From: Peromyscus leucopus
Taxonomy: Eukaryota > Chordata > Mammalia > Rodentia > Cricetidae
Length of the DNA stretch: 64,000 nt
Reading direction: 5' to 3'
NCBI RefSeq assembly: GCF_004664715.2
Contig: NC_051070.1
Coordinates: 46,014,456 to 46,078,455 of the forward strand
Shown here piece by piece: positions 55,466 through 64,000 of this stretch. The position numbers were made by a program, and so were the translations under genes. Below the pieces are notes generated by a model. It did no database searches and was not told the DNA's origin. It worked only from the letters and a program-made list of their open reading frames with translations. How positions within the stretch are numbered: the stretch's first letter is position 1; the number at the start of each line of letters is the position of its first letter.

Positions 55466-56393
55466 ACAGCCTTTGCTGGTTTCCCACCAGGCAGGGCTGT
55501 CCGATAGACATTACTTATGCGGCCACAGAGAGCCCCACCCTCCAAGGGTCTGCTCTTGGTTATACTCTGCCATGATCCTGTTGACCGTCTGCTGCATGAA
55601 GTCTATCAGGACAAAGGAACACGTGGTGAACAGAGGAGGTCACGTGTCCACTGTTCCTTTCTACCTCATTTGCATGTGGCTTTCTCAGTGTCCCATGAAA
55701 ATAGAACTCCAAAACATGTGGGAGATGAGTGAGATGCAATGCCAAGTGCATTTGTGAGTCAGCAGTGAGTAAGCACACTGACAGCCCCAGGAGGATGCCT
55801 TCCCGTGAGCTAGGACTTGGAATCACACAGAAAAAAAAACAACCGCATTCTAAATAGTAGCTAACGCCCTACCCCAGACAGCACAGCACCGAAAGAAAGG
55901 TGGGGCCGCTCACAACTCACTTTGCTTTCTCATCAAGGTAGAAAGCAGCAGGTAGAATACGGACATCCCAGGAAACAAAACCAACTGATGATTGGGTGTA
56001 GCATATTCACTGCATAATTTTAGGGATTCCCTCTACAAGTTTAGAGCCCCCGTGTGTACGTTTAACACAAGCATTTCATAACATAAAAATGAGAGTAAAT
56101 CTCAAAGTCATTACTTAATATTTAAATTATTCTCCACATTGAATTATACTGAATAACAAATTTTTTTAAAAACTACCATAAATGAAGAGTCTGAGGAAAT
56201 AATGGCACCATTTCCTGAATTTTGAATGGGAGGCTCCAATCCTTTCACTCTGCACTGGATCAAGCAAATGAGGGAGAGAGCCTGCCACTAAGACAGGCGT
56301 GTTCAGAACACAAGGCCTCTGCTCCAGGAACAGATCTATGTGATTGTAGCACATGCTACCATTTTGTGCTCATTCAATTTTCAGTAAGATTTG
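55466..56393. other. unassigned sequence
   Basis: Overlapping frames on both strands at 55404-55826 have no recognisable domain; no repeat was identified. Confidence 0.4.
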
Positions 56394-56812
56394 TGTGGTA
56401 GTATTCTAATTGTACTGAAATGTGATTTTGATTGTATGTTAATAAATAAAGTTGCCTGGGGGTCAGAGCTATTAGAGCCATAGAAAGAGCATGGCAGTGG
56501 TGGCACATGCCTTTAATCCCATAGATCTCTTTGTGTTCAGGGATACAGCCAGCATTGGAGACATATGCCTTTAAGACCTAGAGGGCTGTACATACAGACA
56601 GTGACGAGGCAGTCACGTGTTTGGGTTTACAACCAATGAGAAGGCAGAATGACTTTGAAACAACTGACACACAAGGAAATAGCTCTTTTTCGGGAAGCTG
56701 GGACACAGCAGGAGGAAGGGTGAGATTTTAGCTCTGAGCTCTGACCTCTTGGCTTTCTCTTTTACATTGTTTCTGTGTTTCTTATTTAATAAGACGGTTG
56801 GGTACATCAACA
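56394..56812 (+). mobile_element. solo ERVK-like LTR with captured SINE-like core
   Basis: Runs TGTGGTAGTATTC to TACATCAACA (419 bp). It contains AATAAATAAAGTTGCCTGGG near the 5' end, a B1-like GCAGTGGTGGCACATGCC core, then CCAATGAGAAGGCAGAATG and ATTTAATAAGACGG. Flanks GATTTG (56388-56393) and GATATG (56813-56818) match at 5 of 6 positions. Confidence 0.85.
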
Positions 56813-56847
56813 GATATGAGGAAGACAAATACCAAAAGATCTTATAT

Positions 56848-57336
56848 TGTGGAATATTAGTTAAAGATGTGCTACATTCACTTGTGCTGTAGAATATTTG
56901 TTTAATGATGCAAAGATGTGTTACATTCTTTTATGTTGCATTTGTTTAACTCTGTGAGGCTGTGTTACTTTGTCTAAAGCACCTGACTGGTCTAATAAAG
57001 AGCTGAACGGCCAAGGAGAGAGGGGTAGGCAGGGCTGCCAGGCAGAGAGAATAAATAGGAGGAGAAATCCAGGCTCGAGAGAAGAAGGAGAGGAGGACCC
57101 CAGGGGCCAGTCACACAATCAACCATGGAGTACGAAGGAAAGAAAGGTATATAGAATAGAGAAAGATAAAATCCCAGAGGCAAAAAGTATTTAAAGAGAA
57201 ATGGGATAACTTAAGTTAGAAAAGCTGGCTAGAAACAACCTAAGCTAAGGCCAGGCATTCATAAGTAAGAATAAGTCTCCGTGTATTTATTTGGGAGCTG
57301 GGTGACAGGCCCCAAAAAGTAAAAAAAACAACTACA
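56848..57336 (+). mobile_element. solo ERVK-like LTR
   Basis: Runs TGTGGAATATTAG to CAACTACA (489 bp). It includes GATGTGTTACATTCTTTTATG, GACTGGTCTAATAAAGAGC, GGCAGAGAGAATAAATAGG and GTCTCCGTGTATTTATTTGGG. ATCTTA lies directly after the end and also four to five bases before the start, an imperfect hint of a target duplication. Confidence 0.85.
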
Positions 57337-57439
57337 ATCTTAGAAGCCAGAAGACAACTGTCCCCTCTTCTGCTCTGTAGCGGATGTACCAGAGCTACAG
57401 GACGGCATTTAGACAGGGACATAGACAACGACCCATCAG

Positions 57440-57600
57440 AGGGTACCGGGTCAAACCAGGCCAGCAGCTTGTTAGCTATGTAATCAAACAGAATGGAAGG
57501 AACCCTGGTGAGTCTCAATTTTCACTTTTGGGAAACGGGGACAATAAAATGTTTAAAAAGATGATGGGCGTGGAAAGCAATTTAGAAATATGCTTCCTGT
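57440..57600 (-). mobile_element. MIR fragment
   Basis: CAGCAGCTTGTTAGCTATGTAATC, TCAATTTTCACTTTTGGGAAAC and GACAATAAAATG match the reversed MIR order. It overlaps an exon-like stretch at 57381-57507. Confidence 0.6.
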
Positions 57601-57780
57601 ACGTAAGTGTTTGTGTTTAAAGAGCTACCAGGTCTCTACAGAAGATTAGCGGGATGGTGGATGACCTCACAGCAAGACCTGGGGAAGCTAAGGAAACCTA
57701 GGGGGAACACAGCCAACAAGGTCTAGAAGTTGGATGTCTGTCACAGGGCATGAGACATGTTTAAGAATGAACATAGGGTA

Positions 57781-58083
57781 AGCTGGGGGGAAAGTTCAGC
57801 CAGGACAGCACTTGTCATGCAATTATGAGGGCCTGGGTCGAATACTCAGCACCCACATAAAAGCTAGGCACAGCGGCAACACTTATATGTAATACCAGTG
57901 CTGGGGAGAAAGAGACAGGAGGATCTCTGGGAGTCACTGGCTAGTCAGTTAGCCAAATCAGTGAGCTCCGGGCCAAGTGAGACCTTGTCTCAACAGATAG
58001 AATGAAGAATGAAGGAGGAAAACACCCAACTCAGTCTCTGTCCACACATGCACACACGTGCACACACACAAACATGTACACAC
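57781..58083 (+). mobile_element. B4 SINE
   Basis: AGCTGGGGGGAAAGTTCAGC, CATGCAATTATGAGGGCCTG, AGCACCCACATAAAAGCTAGG, AGCCAAATCAGTGAGCTCC and CTTGTCTCAACAG, with a CA-rich tail, match B4. Confidence 0.92.
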
Positions 58084-58098
58084 AGAGGATGCAATGTA

Positions 58099-58263
58099 GA
58101 GCTGGGGGTATGCTCAGTGGTGCTCTGTGAGGTCACAGTCGAGATCAGGGGATGGTAATGCCTTGTAATCCCAGCACTCCAGAGGCAGAGAAGACCACTG
58201 CGATTTCCAGGCCAACCAGGGCTACATAGCAAGACCCTGTCTCAAAATTAAAAAAAAAAAAAA
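58099..58263 (+). mobile_element. B1-type SINE (chimeric head)
   Basis: GAGCTGGGGGTATGCTCAGTG resembles a tRNA-derived head. The B1 body TTGTAATCCCAGCACTCCAG, GGGCTACATAGCAAGACCC and TGTCTCAAAATT follows, with an A-tail. Confidence 0.8.
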
Positions 58264-58449
58264 CCTTAGGGAATAGTGGAATAAAGTAACAATAAGGAAG
58301 AAAAACCAACATAAATAAGAATTTCCAAAGAAGCAAACATGGACCTGTCTAGGAATATAATAAATTGTCTGTCCCTGGAGATAATAAAAGTACACTGAAA
58401 AACACAGTTTGAAGGAACATGTAGCACTAGATAAAGACTGGACACAAAG

Positions 58450-58690
58450 CATCAATAGTAATACTGGTGGCAGATGTTATTTCTTGGTGCATCTTGAGTT
58501 CTAGACACTATGAGAGGCACTTCACATGTACTATCTTTTTAAGTCATAACAACAAATCCATGAGGTAGGGAATACTTCTCATAATTCTAGCTATTGAGAG
58601 TATTGAAGAATATTCATTTGTCCATGATCACAAAAGCATCTCCCTTCTACTGAATTCAATTCAAATTCCAAGATTCAGAGAAATTGGGCA
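58450..58690 (+). mobile_element. MIR SINE
   Basis: CACTATGAGAGGCACTTCACATGTACTATC, TCATAACAACAAATCCATGAGGTAGG and TTGTCCATGATCACAAAAGC are MIR landmarks in plus order. Confidence 0.85.
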
Positions 58691-59626
58691 CATTTACCTA
58701 AATGCTAAAAGAAAAGAGAATGATTACAAATCCCAGTCTGAATGTGAAACACTCCCCAAATAGCATCCTTTTCACACAAACACGGCGGCATCCATCTGGA
58801 CCATGAGGAAACCTAAAAGACACACTAAGTCTGTCCAGGAGGATGACATCACTATAAAACAGAACCTTTGAAAAGGCAAAGAAACAAAGGTGTTTGGATC
58901 CCCGCCTCCCAGAGCATGAGCCTGAGTACCGAGTTGCCAGGTTTCCCCCCATCTGCTCATCCACAGAAAGACTGAATCCAGAACTCACCTGTATCCAAGC
59001 AAGGATCACTGAACCTGGACCTCTGCCTCTATCTTGGCAGCCATGGGGGAGACAGGCCCCTCAGGCAACATCTCTCTGTCCTATATGAAGGCATGTTGTG
59101 CAGCTTTTTATATTTAAACATCTTAGCGCTCCATCTAGGAAAGCTACATTTGGGAACCCTGAAGTGTAGCAGGTGTGTGAGTACCTCTTGGTGGGCTACT
59201 GTTCACTTCCCTAGCAGCAAAGCCCAGAACAAAACTCAAACCAAGATCTGTGGAAGCAAAGCTGTGATGCTCACTTAAAGGTCTCCAGCCCAGAGCTGCA
59301 GAAGGGTAATGTACACTACCTGTTAGGGTTGTCTTGAGATGACTTCAGCACAAATTCCAACTGAAAATTAAGAATTGGAAGACAGACAACTCTTGTTCCT
59401 AAAAGCATTCAAAACTCTTAATCCTTTCATACTCAACAAAGCACTCTATGAGTACAGGTGCCTTGAAAACGCTTTTTTAAATAATGCAAAGCCAGGGCAA
59501 AGAAGTAAGAGCCACCAAAAATACTTAAAGTAAGAAGGGAGATGTCATAGTTACAAATGGGATCCCAGACTGTCCAGCTGTTCCTCTCCTGCACACTGGT
59601 GATGGTATTAGAGCACTTATACAGAT
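58691..59626. other. unassigned sequence
   Basis: No gene or repeat recognised. Confidence 0.4.
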
Positions 59627-59635
59627 GCACACACA

Positions 59636-59688
<53 letters not shown>
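59627..59688. repeat. (CA)n microsatellite
   Basis: About 30 CA units with a single AT interruption near 59641. Confidence 0.98.
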
Positions 59689-59690
<2 letters not shown>

Positions 59691-60834
59691 CAAGAAGAGA
59701 GAGAGACAGACACAGAGTAAGAGAAAGAGTTGGACGAAACCCCGAAGCTACAAAGAGGAAGGAAATGAGAATCCTGAATATTTCATTAGGATAAAAATGT
59801 CCCAATATAAGCTTTACCACTGAAGACAGTTATTCCGGGCTATCTGATCAGCAGTACAACTCCTTATCTTCCCCCATCACCAGAACGGTTTTGATACTTG
59901 AAACAACATAATATATTACACTCTAATACCTATCTGCTTTAAACGCAGTCAGAAAACACCCACACCACATAAATCATACATGACATCACATTAGATCTTT
60001 TAAATAATGTTGGAAACACCAGGAAAATATTCCAGGGATCCATTTTTCATGTTTCTTTTGTTACTGCTCAAATGGAAGGGGCTACTTTACTTCTCCATCA
60101 GTTCCTTTCAATTAAATAAATCAAATGTGTGCGAAAGGCTTTCACGCATGAAAGAGTGCATGCAGCTGACAAACAGGAATGGCCTCTCTTTGTGCCCATG
60201 GCCCAGAGAGCTTGTTCCAGCAAGCCTGGCCTCCTCCACGTGCCCTACCTCTTATTAGTCTGCTGCCTTTCCTCCTCCTTGGCATGTTTCATCAGGGCTT
60301 CCAACACCGACAGAAAGGGAGGGGGTCCACGAACCCCAAGGCATCCCTCGCTCCTTGGCAGCATGATCATACCACAACGATGAAATAGTCTGTGTGCACT
60401 TCGCACAAGGACCTCTTTATCTGTTTCTGCATTCCCTTGACAAACACAACAGTGGGACCTCAAGAGACAAATCAAGAAATAGAGATCGTATGAAAAGTAG
60501 TAAAGAATGCCGCTGTAATGGATTCCAGCAATGGATTTTGGAGGAACTTCAACTACAAACTAAAATGAAGCTAAAAACTCTGGAATTTTTCTAATTCATA
60601 TTTAACTAATTCACCCTTCCTTTCTTCCTTCTGTTTTTATGTCCTTCCCCAGCTCACACTTACGTTTGCTTTCAAGAGAGCTCGCCCCCACTTCACACAT
60701 TCATTACACAAACTTAGCTGCTCTTTAAACCCATGCAAGAAAGAGTTCTACATCATCTAGTCAGCACAAATGCTTCAGCTGGCTGTGAATGGAGCAAGGA
60801 ATATCCATACCTATAGAAAACTGACACTATTGTT
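59689..60834. other. unassigned sequence
   Basis: The stretch 60120-60590 has overlapping open frames but no recognisable domain and no clear repeat. Nothing else is identified. Confidence 0.4.
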
Positions 60835-61070
60835 TTCTTAAGATAGCAGGCAAATTAACGGGTTTCATTGGGGTATTTTCACACATCTCTATACTTCGTT
60901 CTTATTCATCCTACTACTTTGCCTGATTCCCCTGTTTCTGGTCTTGTTGGAACTTTGTCCTTTTTCAAAATGCAAAAGCAGTCATCCTGTTCTCATGTCA
61001 TACGTGTGTTATGATCCCCCTTTTCTTCCTCCGCCTTCCTTAAGATCTCCTTTCCCCCTCAAAATTCTTT

Positions 61071-61075
<5 letters not shown>
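60835..61075. mobile_element. possible rodent L1 fragment
   Basis: GGGTTTCATTGGGGTATTTTCACACATCTCTATAC and the following C/T-rich segment resemble a rodent L1-associated sequence. Weak. Confidence 0.35.

Positions 61076-61163
<88 letters not shown>
61076..61163. repeat. compound (CT)22(CA)22
   Basis: Uninterrupted CT then CA dinucleotides. Confidence 0.98.
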
Positions 61164-61165
<2 letters not shown>

Positions 61166-61299
61166 ACATCTATATTGCAAAAATAAGGGGAAAATGGGCT
61201 ATTTTTTCCTGAGTCTAGGTTACTTAACTTGATATACTGGCTTCCGGTTCCATTCAAAGACACTGCTTGTGCTAATATCTCAAAGCAAATCAATTGAAG

Positions 61300-61578
61300 A
61301 TATGGGCAGGGGCAAAAAATATTCTGCAAAGGACTCAAACAGCATAGAAAATAATTCTAAGAATTGACACATTGGAAGGCATTGAATTAAAAGGCTCCTG
61401 TGCAGTGAAGGAGCCATCAGCAGAATGGAGAGACAGCATCAGGAAGGGGGAATTCTTTACCAACTGTACATCCAATCTAGAATCTACTTTTAAAATTCTA
61501 AACTTAAGTACAGAAAGCCCCGAAGCATCCCATCAGTAAATGAACTGAATAGACAGCTCTCAAGAGAAGAAGAGAAGA
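61300..61578 (+). mobile_element. rodent L1 ORF2 fossil, left part
   Basis: AAAGGCTCCTGTGCAGTGAAGG, CAGCAGAATGGAGAGACAG, TCTTTACCAACTGTACATCC and ATGAACTGAATAGACAGCTC follow the L1 ORF2 C-terminal region. Interrupted by the B2 at 61579. Confidence 0.8.
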
Positions 61579-61841
61579 GGTTGAAGAGATGGTTCATTAG
61601 TTAAGAGGAGGCACTGCTCCTGCAGGGGACCAGTGTTAGTTCTCAGCACCCACAGCAGCCAGTTCACAATTTGCTTTTAACTCCAGCTCCTGGGGATCTG
61701 ATGCCTTCTTCTAGTCTCTGCAAGCAACTACAATCACATACCCACACGTGTACATACCTGTGTGCATGCGCGCGCGCGCACACACACACACACGCACACA
61801 CACAATTTTAAAAAGTAATGAATATGAATCTTTTTTTAAAA
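61579..61841 (+). mobile_element. B2/B3-type SINE with Z-DNA-prone tail
   Basis: GGTTGAAGAGATGGTTCATTAG, TTAAGAGGAGGCACTGCTCC, GCACCCACAGCAGCCAGTTC and CTCCAGCTCCTGGGGATCTG, then an alternating (TG)(CG)(CA) tail and A-rich end. Confidence 0.88.
61759..61804. repeat. alternating purine-pyrimidine (TG/CG/CA) tract
   Basis: About 45 bp of strict alternation, with GCGCGCGCGCGC at its centre, classic Z-DNA-forming composition. Confidence 0.95.
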
Positions 61842-62330
61842 GACAAAATATAAATGGCCAGTAAGTGTTTGATAACCTTAGTCATCAGGAAAGTGCATAT
61901 TACAGCTGTCTGAGATTCTATCTTACCCCTGTAAGAACTGCCAGCATCAAGAAAATAAGCAGCAAAGTGTTGGCGGCGAGGGACAGGGGAGGGGAGGGGC
62001 GACCCTCATACACTGGGATGGGAATGCAAACAGGTGCAGCCACTATAGAGAACCATATGGAGGTTCCTCACCAGCCTCAAACTAGGACTGCCCTATGATC
62101 CAGGATCCTACCCCTGGTTTCACACTGTTGGAATTTTAAGGCAACACACCAGAGCTACTCTTGCACATGCTTGTTAATTGCTACACTGTTGACAAAAGCT
62201 AAGAAATGGAATCAAACCTGATTTCTATTAACTGACGAATATCTAAAGAAAGTATAGATGGTGTAGATTTTAACTCAGGTGTGAAGAAGAATGAAATCAG
62301 ACATTTGTAGGAAAACAGGCCTACTGGTCT
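61842..62330 (+). mobile_element. rodent L1 ORF2 end, right part
   Basis: AAATATAAATGGCCAGTAAG, CTTAGTCATCAGGAAAGTGC, TTCTATCTTACCCCTGTAAG, GGGATGGGAATGCAAACAGG and GATTTCTATTAACTGACG continue the ORF2 copy from 61578. Frames are broken. Confidence 0.85.
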
Positions 62331-62534
62331 CATCATGGGAGCACAAGTGGATTGGAAAGGGGAGGAGTCAGGTATGTGTGCTATGACAAAGCCAAGATAA
62401 ATGATCTTGCTTACATAAAACTGAAATATTATCATAGGGATGTGCTGCTCACCTCCCTTAATTATTACATAGCACATCTAGATTATTTTGGCTTTTGAAT
62501 GAAAGAAAAAACTATTGATTTGATGACTGGTATT

Positions 62535-62770
62535 CATTTAAGATTTACTTCTTTTAGAGATTTATATTTTTTTTCAATTTTATGTGTATGTGTGAGTGCC
62601 TGCATACATGTATACATCCCACATGAATGCCTTTTGCTCTCACGGTCAGAAGAAGAGTCAGATCCTCCGTAACTAGAATTACAGGATTCTGATGTGGATG
62701 GTGGAAATTGAGCCTAGGACCACTGCAAGAACATAAAGCGTTCTGAACCACTGGATCATCTCCCTGCCCC
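62535..62770 (-). mobile_element. B3 SINE
   Basis: The plus strand has TGTGTGAGTGCCTGCATACATG, TACAGGATTCTGATG, GAAATTGAGCCTAGGACC and CCACTGGATCATCTCCCTGCCCC, a reverse B3. Confidence 0.8.
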
Positions 62771-62774
62771 TTTT

Positions 62775-62915
62775 AAAATAGTGTTTTTAATTTTTATTTA
62801 TGAGTATATGTGTTGCTGTTTATGTGTATGTCATGTGTGTGCAGTTGCCCGCAGAGGCCAGAAGAGGGCACTGGGTCTCTGGCTCCAAACCACTGAGCCA
62901 TTTCTCCAGCCCTTT
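62775..62915 (-). mobile_element. B2/B3 SINE
   Basis: GCAGAGGCCAGAAGAGGGCAC and CCACTGAGCCATTTCTCCAGCCC flank a shortened body. Confidence 0.85.
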
Positions 62916-63120
62916 ATTATTTTTAACTATGTGTACATGTATGGGTCTGTGTGTAGGTTAAATTAAATGCAGGTGCCCATGGAGTCCAGGAGAGGATATC
63001 AATCCCTGGGAGCTGGACTTACATGCCAGTGTCAGCTAGCTGCCGAACATGGATGCCTCAAGACAGGTCCTCTGGAAGAGCGTCAAGCTCTCTTAGCCAT
63101 TAAGTCATATCTCCAGCCTC
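62916..63120 (-). mobile_element. B3 SINE
   Basis: GCAGGTGCCCATGGAGTCCAG, GGGAGCTGGACTTACATG, TCCTCTGGAAGAGCGTCAAG and CTTAGCCATTAAGTCATATCTCCAGCC. Confidence 0.9.
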
Positions 63121-63159
63121 ACGACTTGAATTTAGAAGGCAGCATAGAAGCATGTTATT

Positions 63160-63485
63160 TTATTCACATATTGTACATGGCTGTATGTTGGTGCACGTGA
63201 GGGTGCGCATGTGCACATGGACTCGGAGCTCAGAAGTTACCCTTGGGTATCTATCATTCCTCAGGAGCTGTCCACCTTGTTTTTGAGATCAGGTCTCTCT
63301 CTCTGGAACGCGGGGCTTGCTTGTTAGGCTGGGTTGGCTGGCCAGCGAGCCCAGTGAACCACTGTCTCCCTCTTGTCCAGCCCTGAGATGGCAAGTACAT
63401 GCCATCACGTGGGTGCTGCGGATCAAGCTCAAGTCCATGATTACACAGCAAACACTTTACCAAATGAGCTTAGCCATGTCCTCAG
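63160..63485 (-). mobile_element. B4 SINE
   Basis: TTTTTGAGATCAGGTCTCTC, GGCTGGCCAGCGAGCCCAG, CACGTGGGTGCTGCGGATC, CAGCAAACACTTTACCAAATG and GCCATGTCCTCAGTCC, a reverse B4. Confidence 0.85.
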
Positions 63486-63492
63486 TCCAAAA

Positions 63493-63576
63493 GTGGTGGT
63501 GGTGGTGGTGGTGGTGGTGGTGGTGGTGGTGGTGGTGGTGGTGGTGGTGGTGGTGGTGGTGGTGGTGGTGGTGGTG
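63493..63576. repeat. (GGT)28 trinucleotide array
   Basis: Perfect TGG/GGT units, 84 bp, between two reverse B4 SINEs. It creates poly-Trp and poly-Val frames that are not genes. Confidence 0.99.
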
Positions 63577-63609
63577 TATATGGGATGGGAGGGGTAATGT
63601 TATGTTTCA

Positions 63610-63885
63610 CATGAGCGTTTCAATGTTGGTGGTCTTCCTCTATTGTTCTCTACCTTATTTTTTGAGGAAGGGTCTCTTGCTGAACTTGAACTTGTCCTTT
63701 CAGCTGGGCTTGCTTACTGGTGAACTTCTGAGATTCACCTGTCTCTGCCTCTCTAGTGCTGGAGTAACAGAGCCATGCAGCCAACAACGATTTTTCTACA
63801 TGGTTGTTGGGGATTTCAACTCAGGTCTTCGTGTTCACACAGCAAGCGCTTTACTGAGTCGCTTCTCACCAGCCATAGTGTTGTA
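63610..63885 (-). mobile_element. B4 SINE
   Basis: TTTTTGAGGAAGGGTCTCTTGC, GCTTACTGGTGAACTTCTGAG, TTGTTGGGGATTTCAACTCAGG and AGCAAGCGCTTTACTGAGTC, ending CACCAGCC, a reverse B4. Confidence 0.85.
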
Positions 63886-64000
63886 TCTTTCAAATCTGTG
63901 TTTTCAAGGAAATGGAATGAGGTATCCATTCCCACTGACCAAGCAACTTCAAGCCAATCGATAAGAACCTGATACGGACACTTTCAAGGACCTTGGCTTC
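63886..64000. other. unassigned sequence at window end
   Basis: Nothing recognised. Confidence 0.4.

Noticed and set aside
63317..63964. 215-codon frame, the longest in the window
   Set aside because: It runs through two B4 SINEs and a (GGT)28 array giving poly-Trp; no independent coding evidence.

Overview
This window is mammalian nuclear DNA from a muroid rodent. The evidence is the dense mix of B1, B2, B3 and B4 SINEs, MT- and ORR1-type MaLR LTRs, rodent and older L1 fragments, and long CA/TG microsatellites. The youngest B1 subtype (48955-49128) and several LTRs carrying SINE-like segments fit a cricetid (deer mouse, vole or hamster type) better than Mus or Rattus. That genus-level placement rests on recalled repeat subtypes and is an inference.

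I find no intact protein-coding gene, RNA gene, CRISPR array or prokaryotic feature. Long ORFs are repeat-encoded, low-complexity, or chance frames. The only recognisable gene copy is a broken processed pseudogene of ribosomal protein S15 (4565-5003). The window is best read as intergenic or deep intronic sequence, so there is no operon or pathway to describe.

Layout. 1-9.5 kb: mostly unassigned sequence with the RPS15 retrocopy, an old L1 piece, an ORR1 fragment and B4/B1 SINEs. 9.5-22.9 kb: old repeats (MIR, a TIR-bearing DNA transposon fossil, an ORR1 LTR), microsatellites, a ~210 bp homopurine tract and two unassigned blocks that resemble conserved noncoding DNA. 22.9-25.5 kb: a MaLR provirus with both LTRs, inserted in a reverse-oriented ORR1 LTR. 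25.5-34 kb: GGAA microsatellite, MT LTR, a reverse ERV LTR, B2, an old L1 3' end and two further LTRs. 34-39.5 kb: an LTR, two diverged copies of an unclassified ~430 bp element, MT LTRs on both strands and an ORR1 LTR with a perfect 5 bp target duplication. 39.5-47 kb: ancient L1 pieces, B3/B4 SINEs and a TG/GATA array. 47.9-54 kb: the most layered part, with a solo LTR with perfect 6 bp duplication, a young B1 with 14 bp duplication, an L1 ORF2 fossil split by a B2, an ERVK-like LTR and an old MaLR provirus. 54-64 kb: a Tigger-like fossil, two adjacent ERVK-like LTRs, MIRs, B4s, a rodent L1 split by B2, and a run of minus-strand B3/B4 SINEs with a (GGT)28 array.

I did not find a previously undescribed biological system. 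The best leads are the nested retroelement structures, LTRs and a MaLR interior carrying SINE-derived sequence, the paired unclassified element near 35 kb, and a few unique AT-rich blocks that could be conserved noncoding elements. All family names come from recalled consensus similarity, not from a search.
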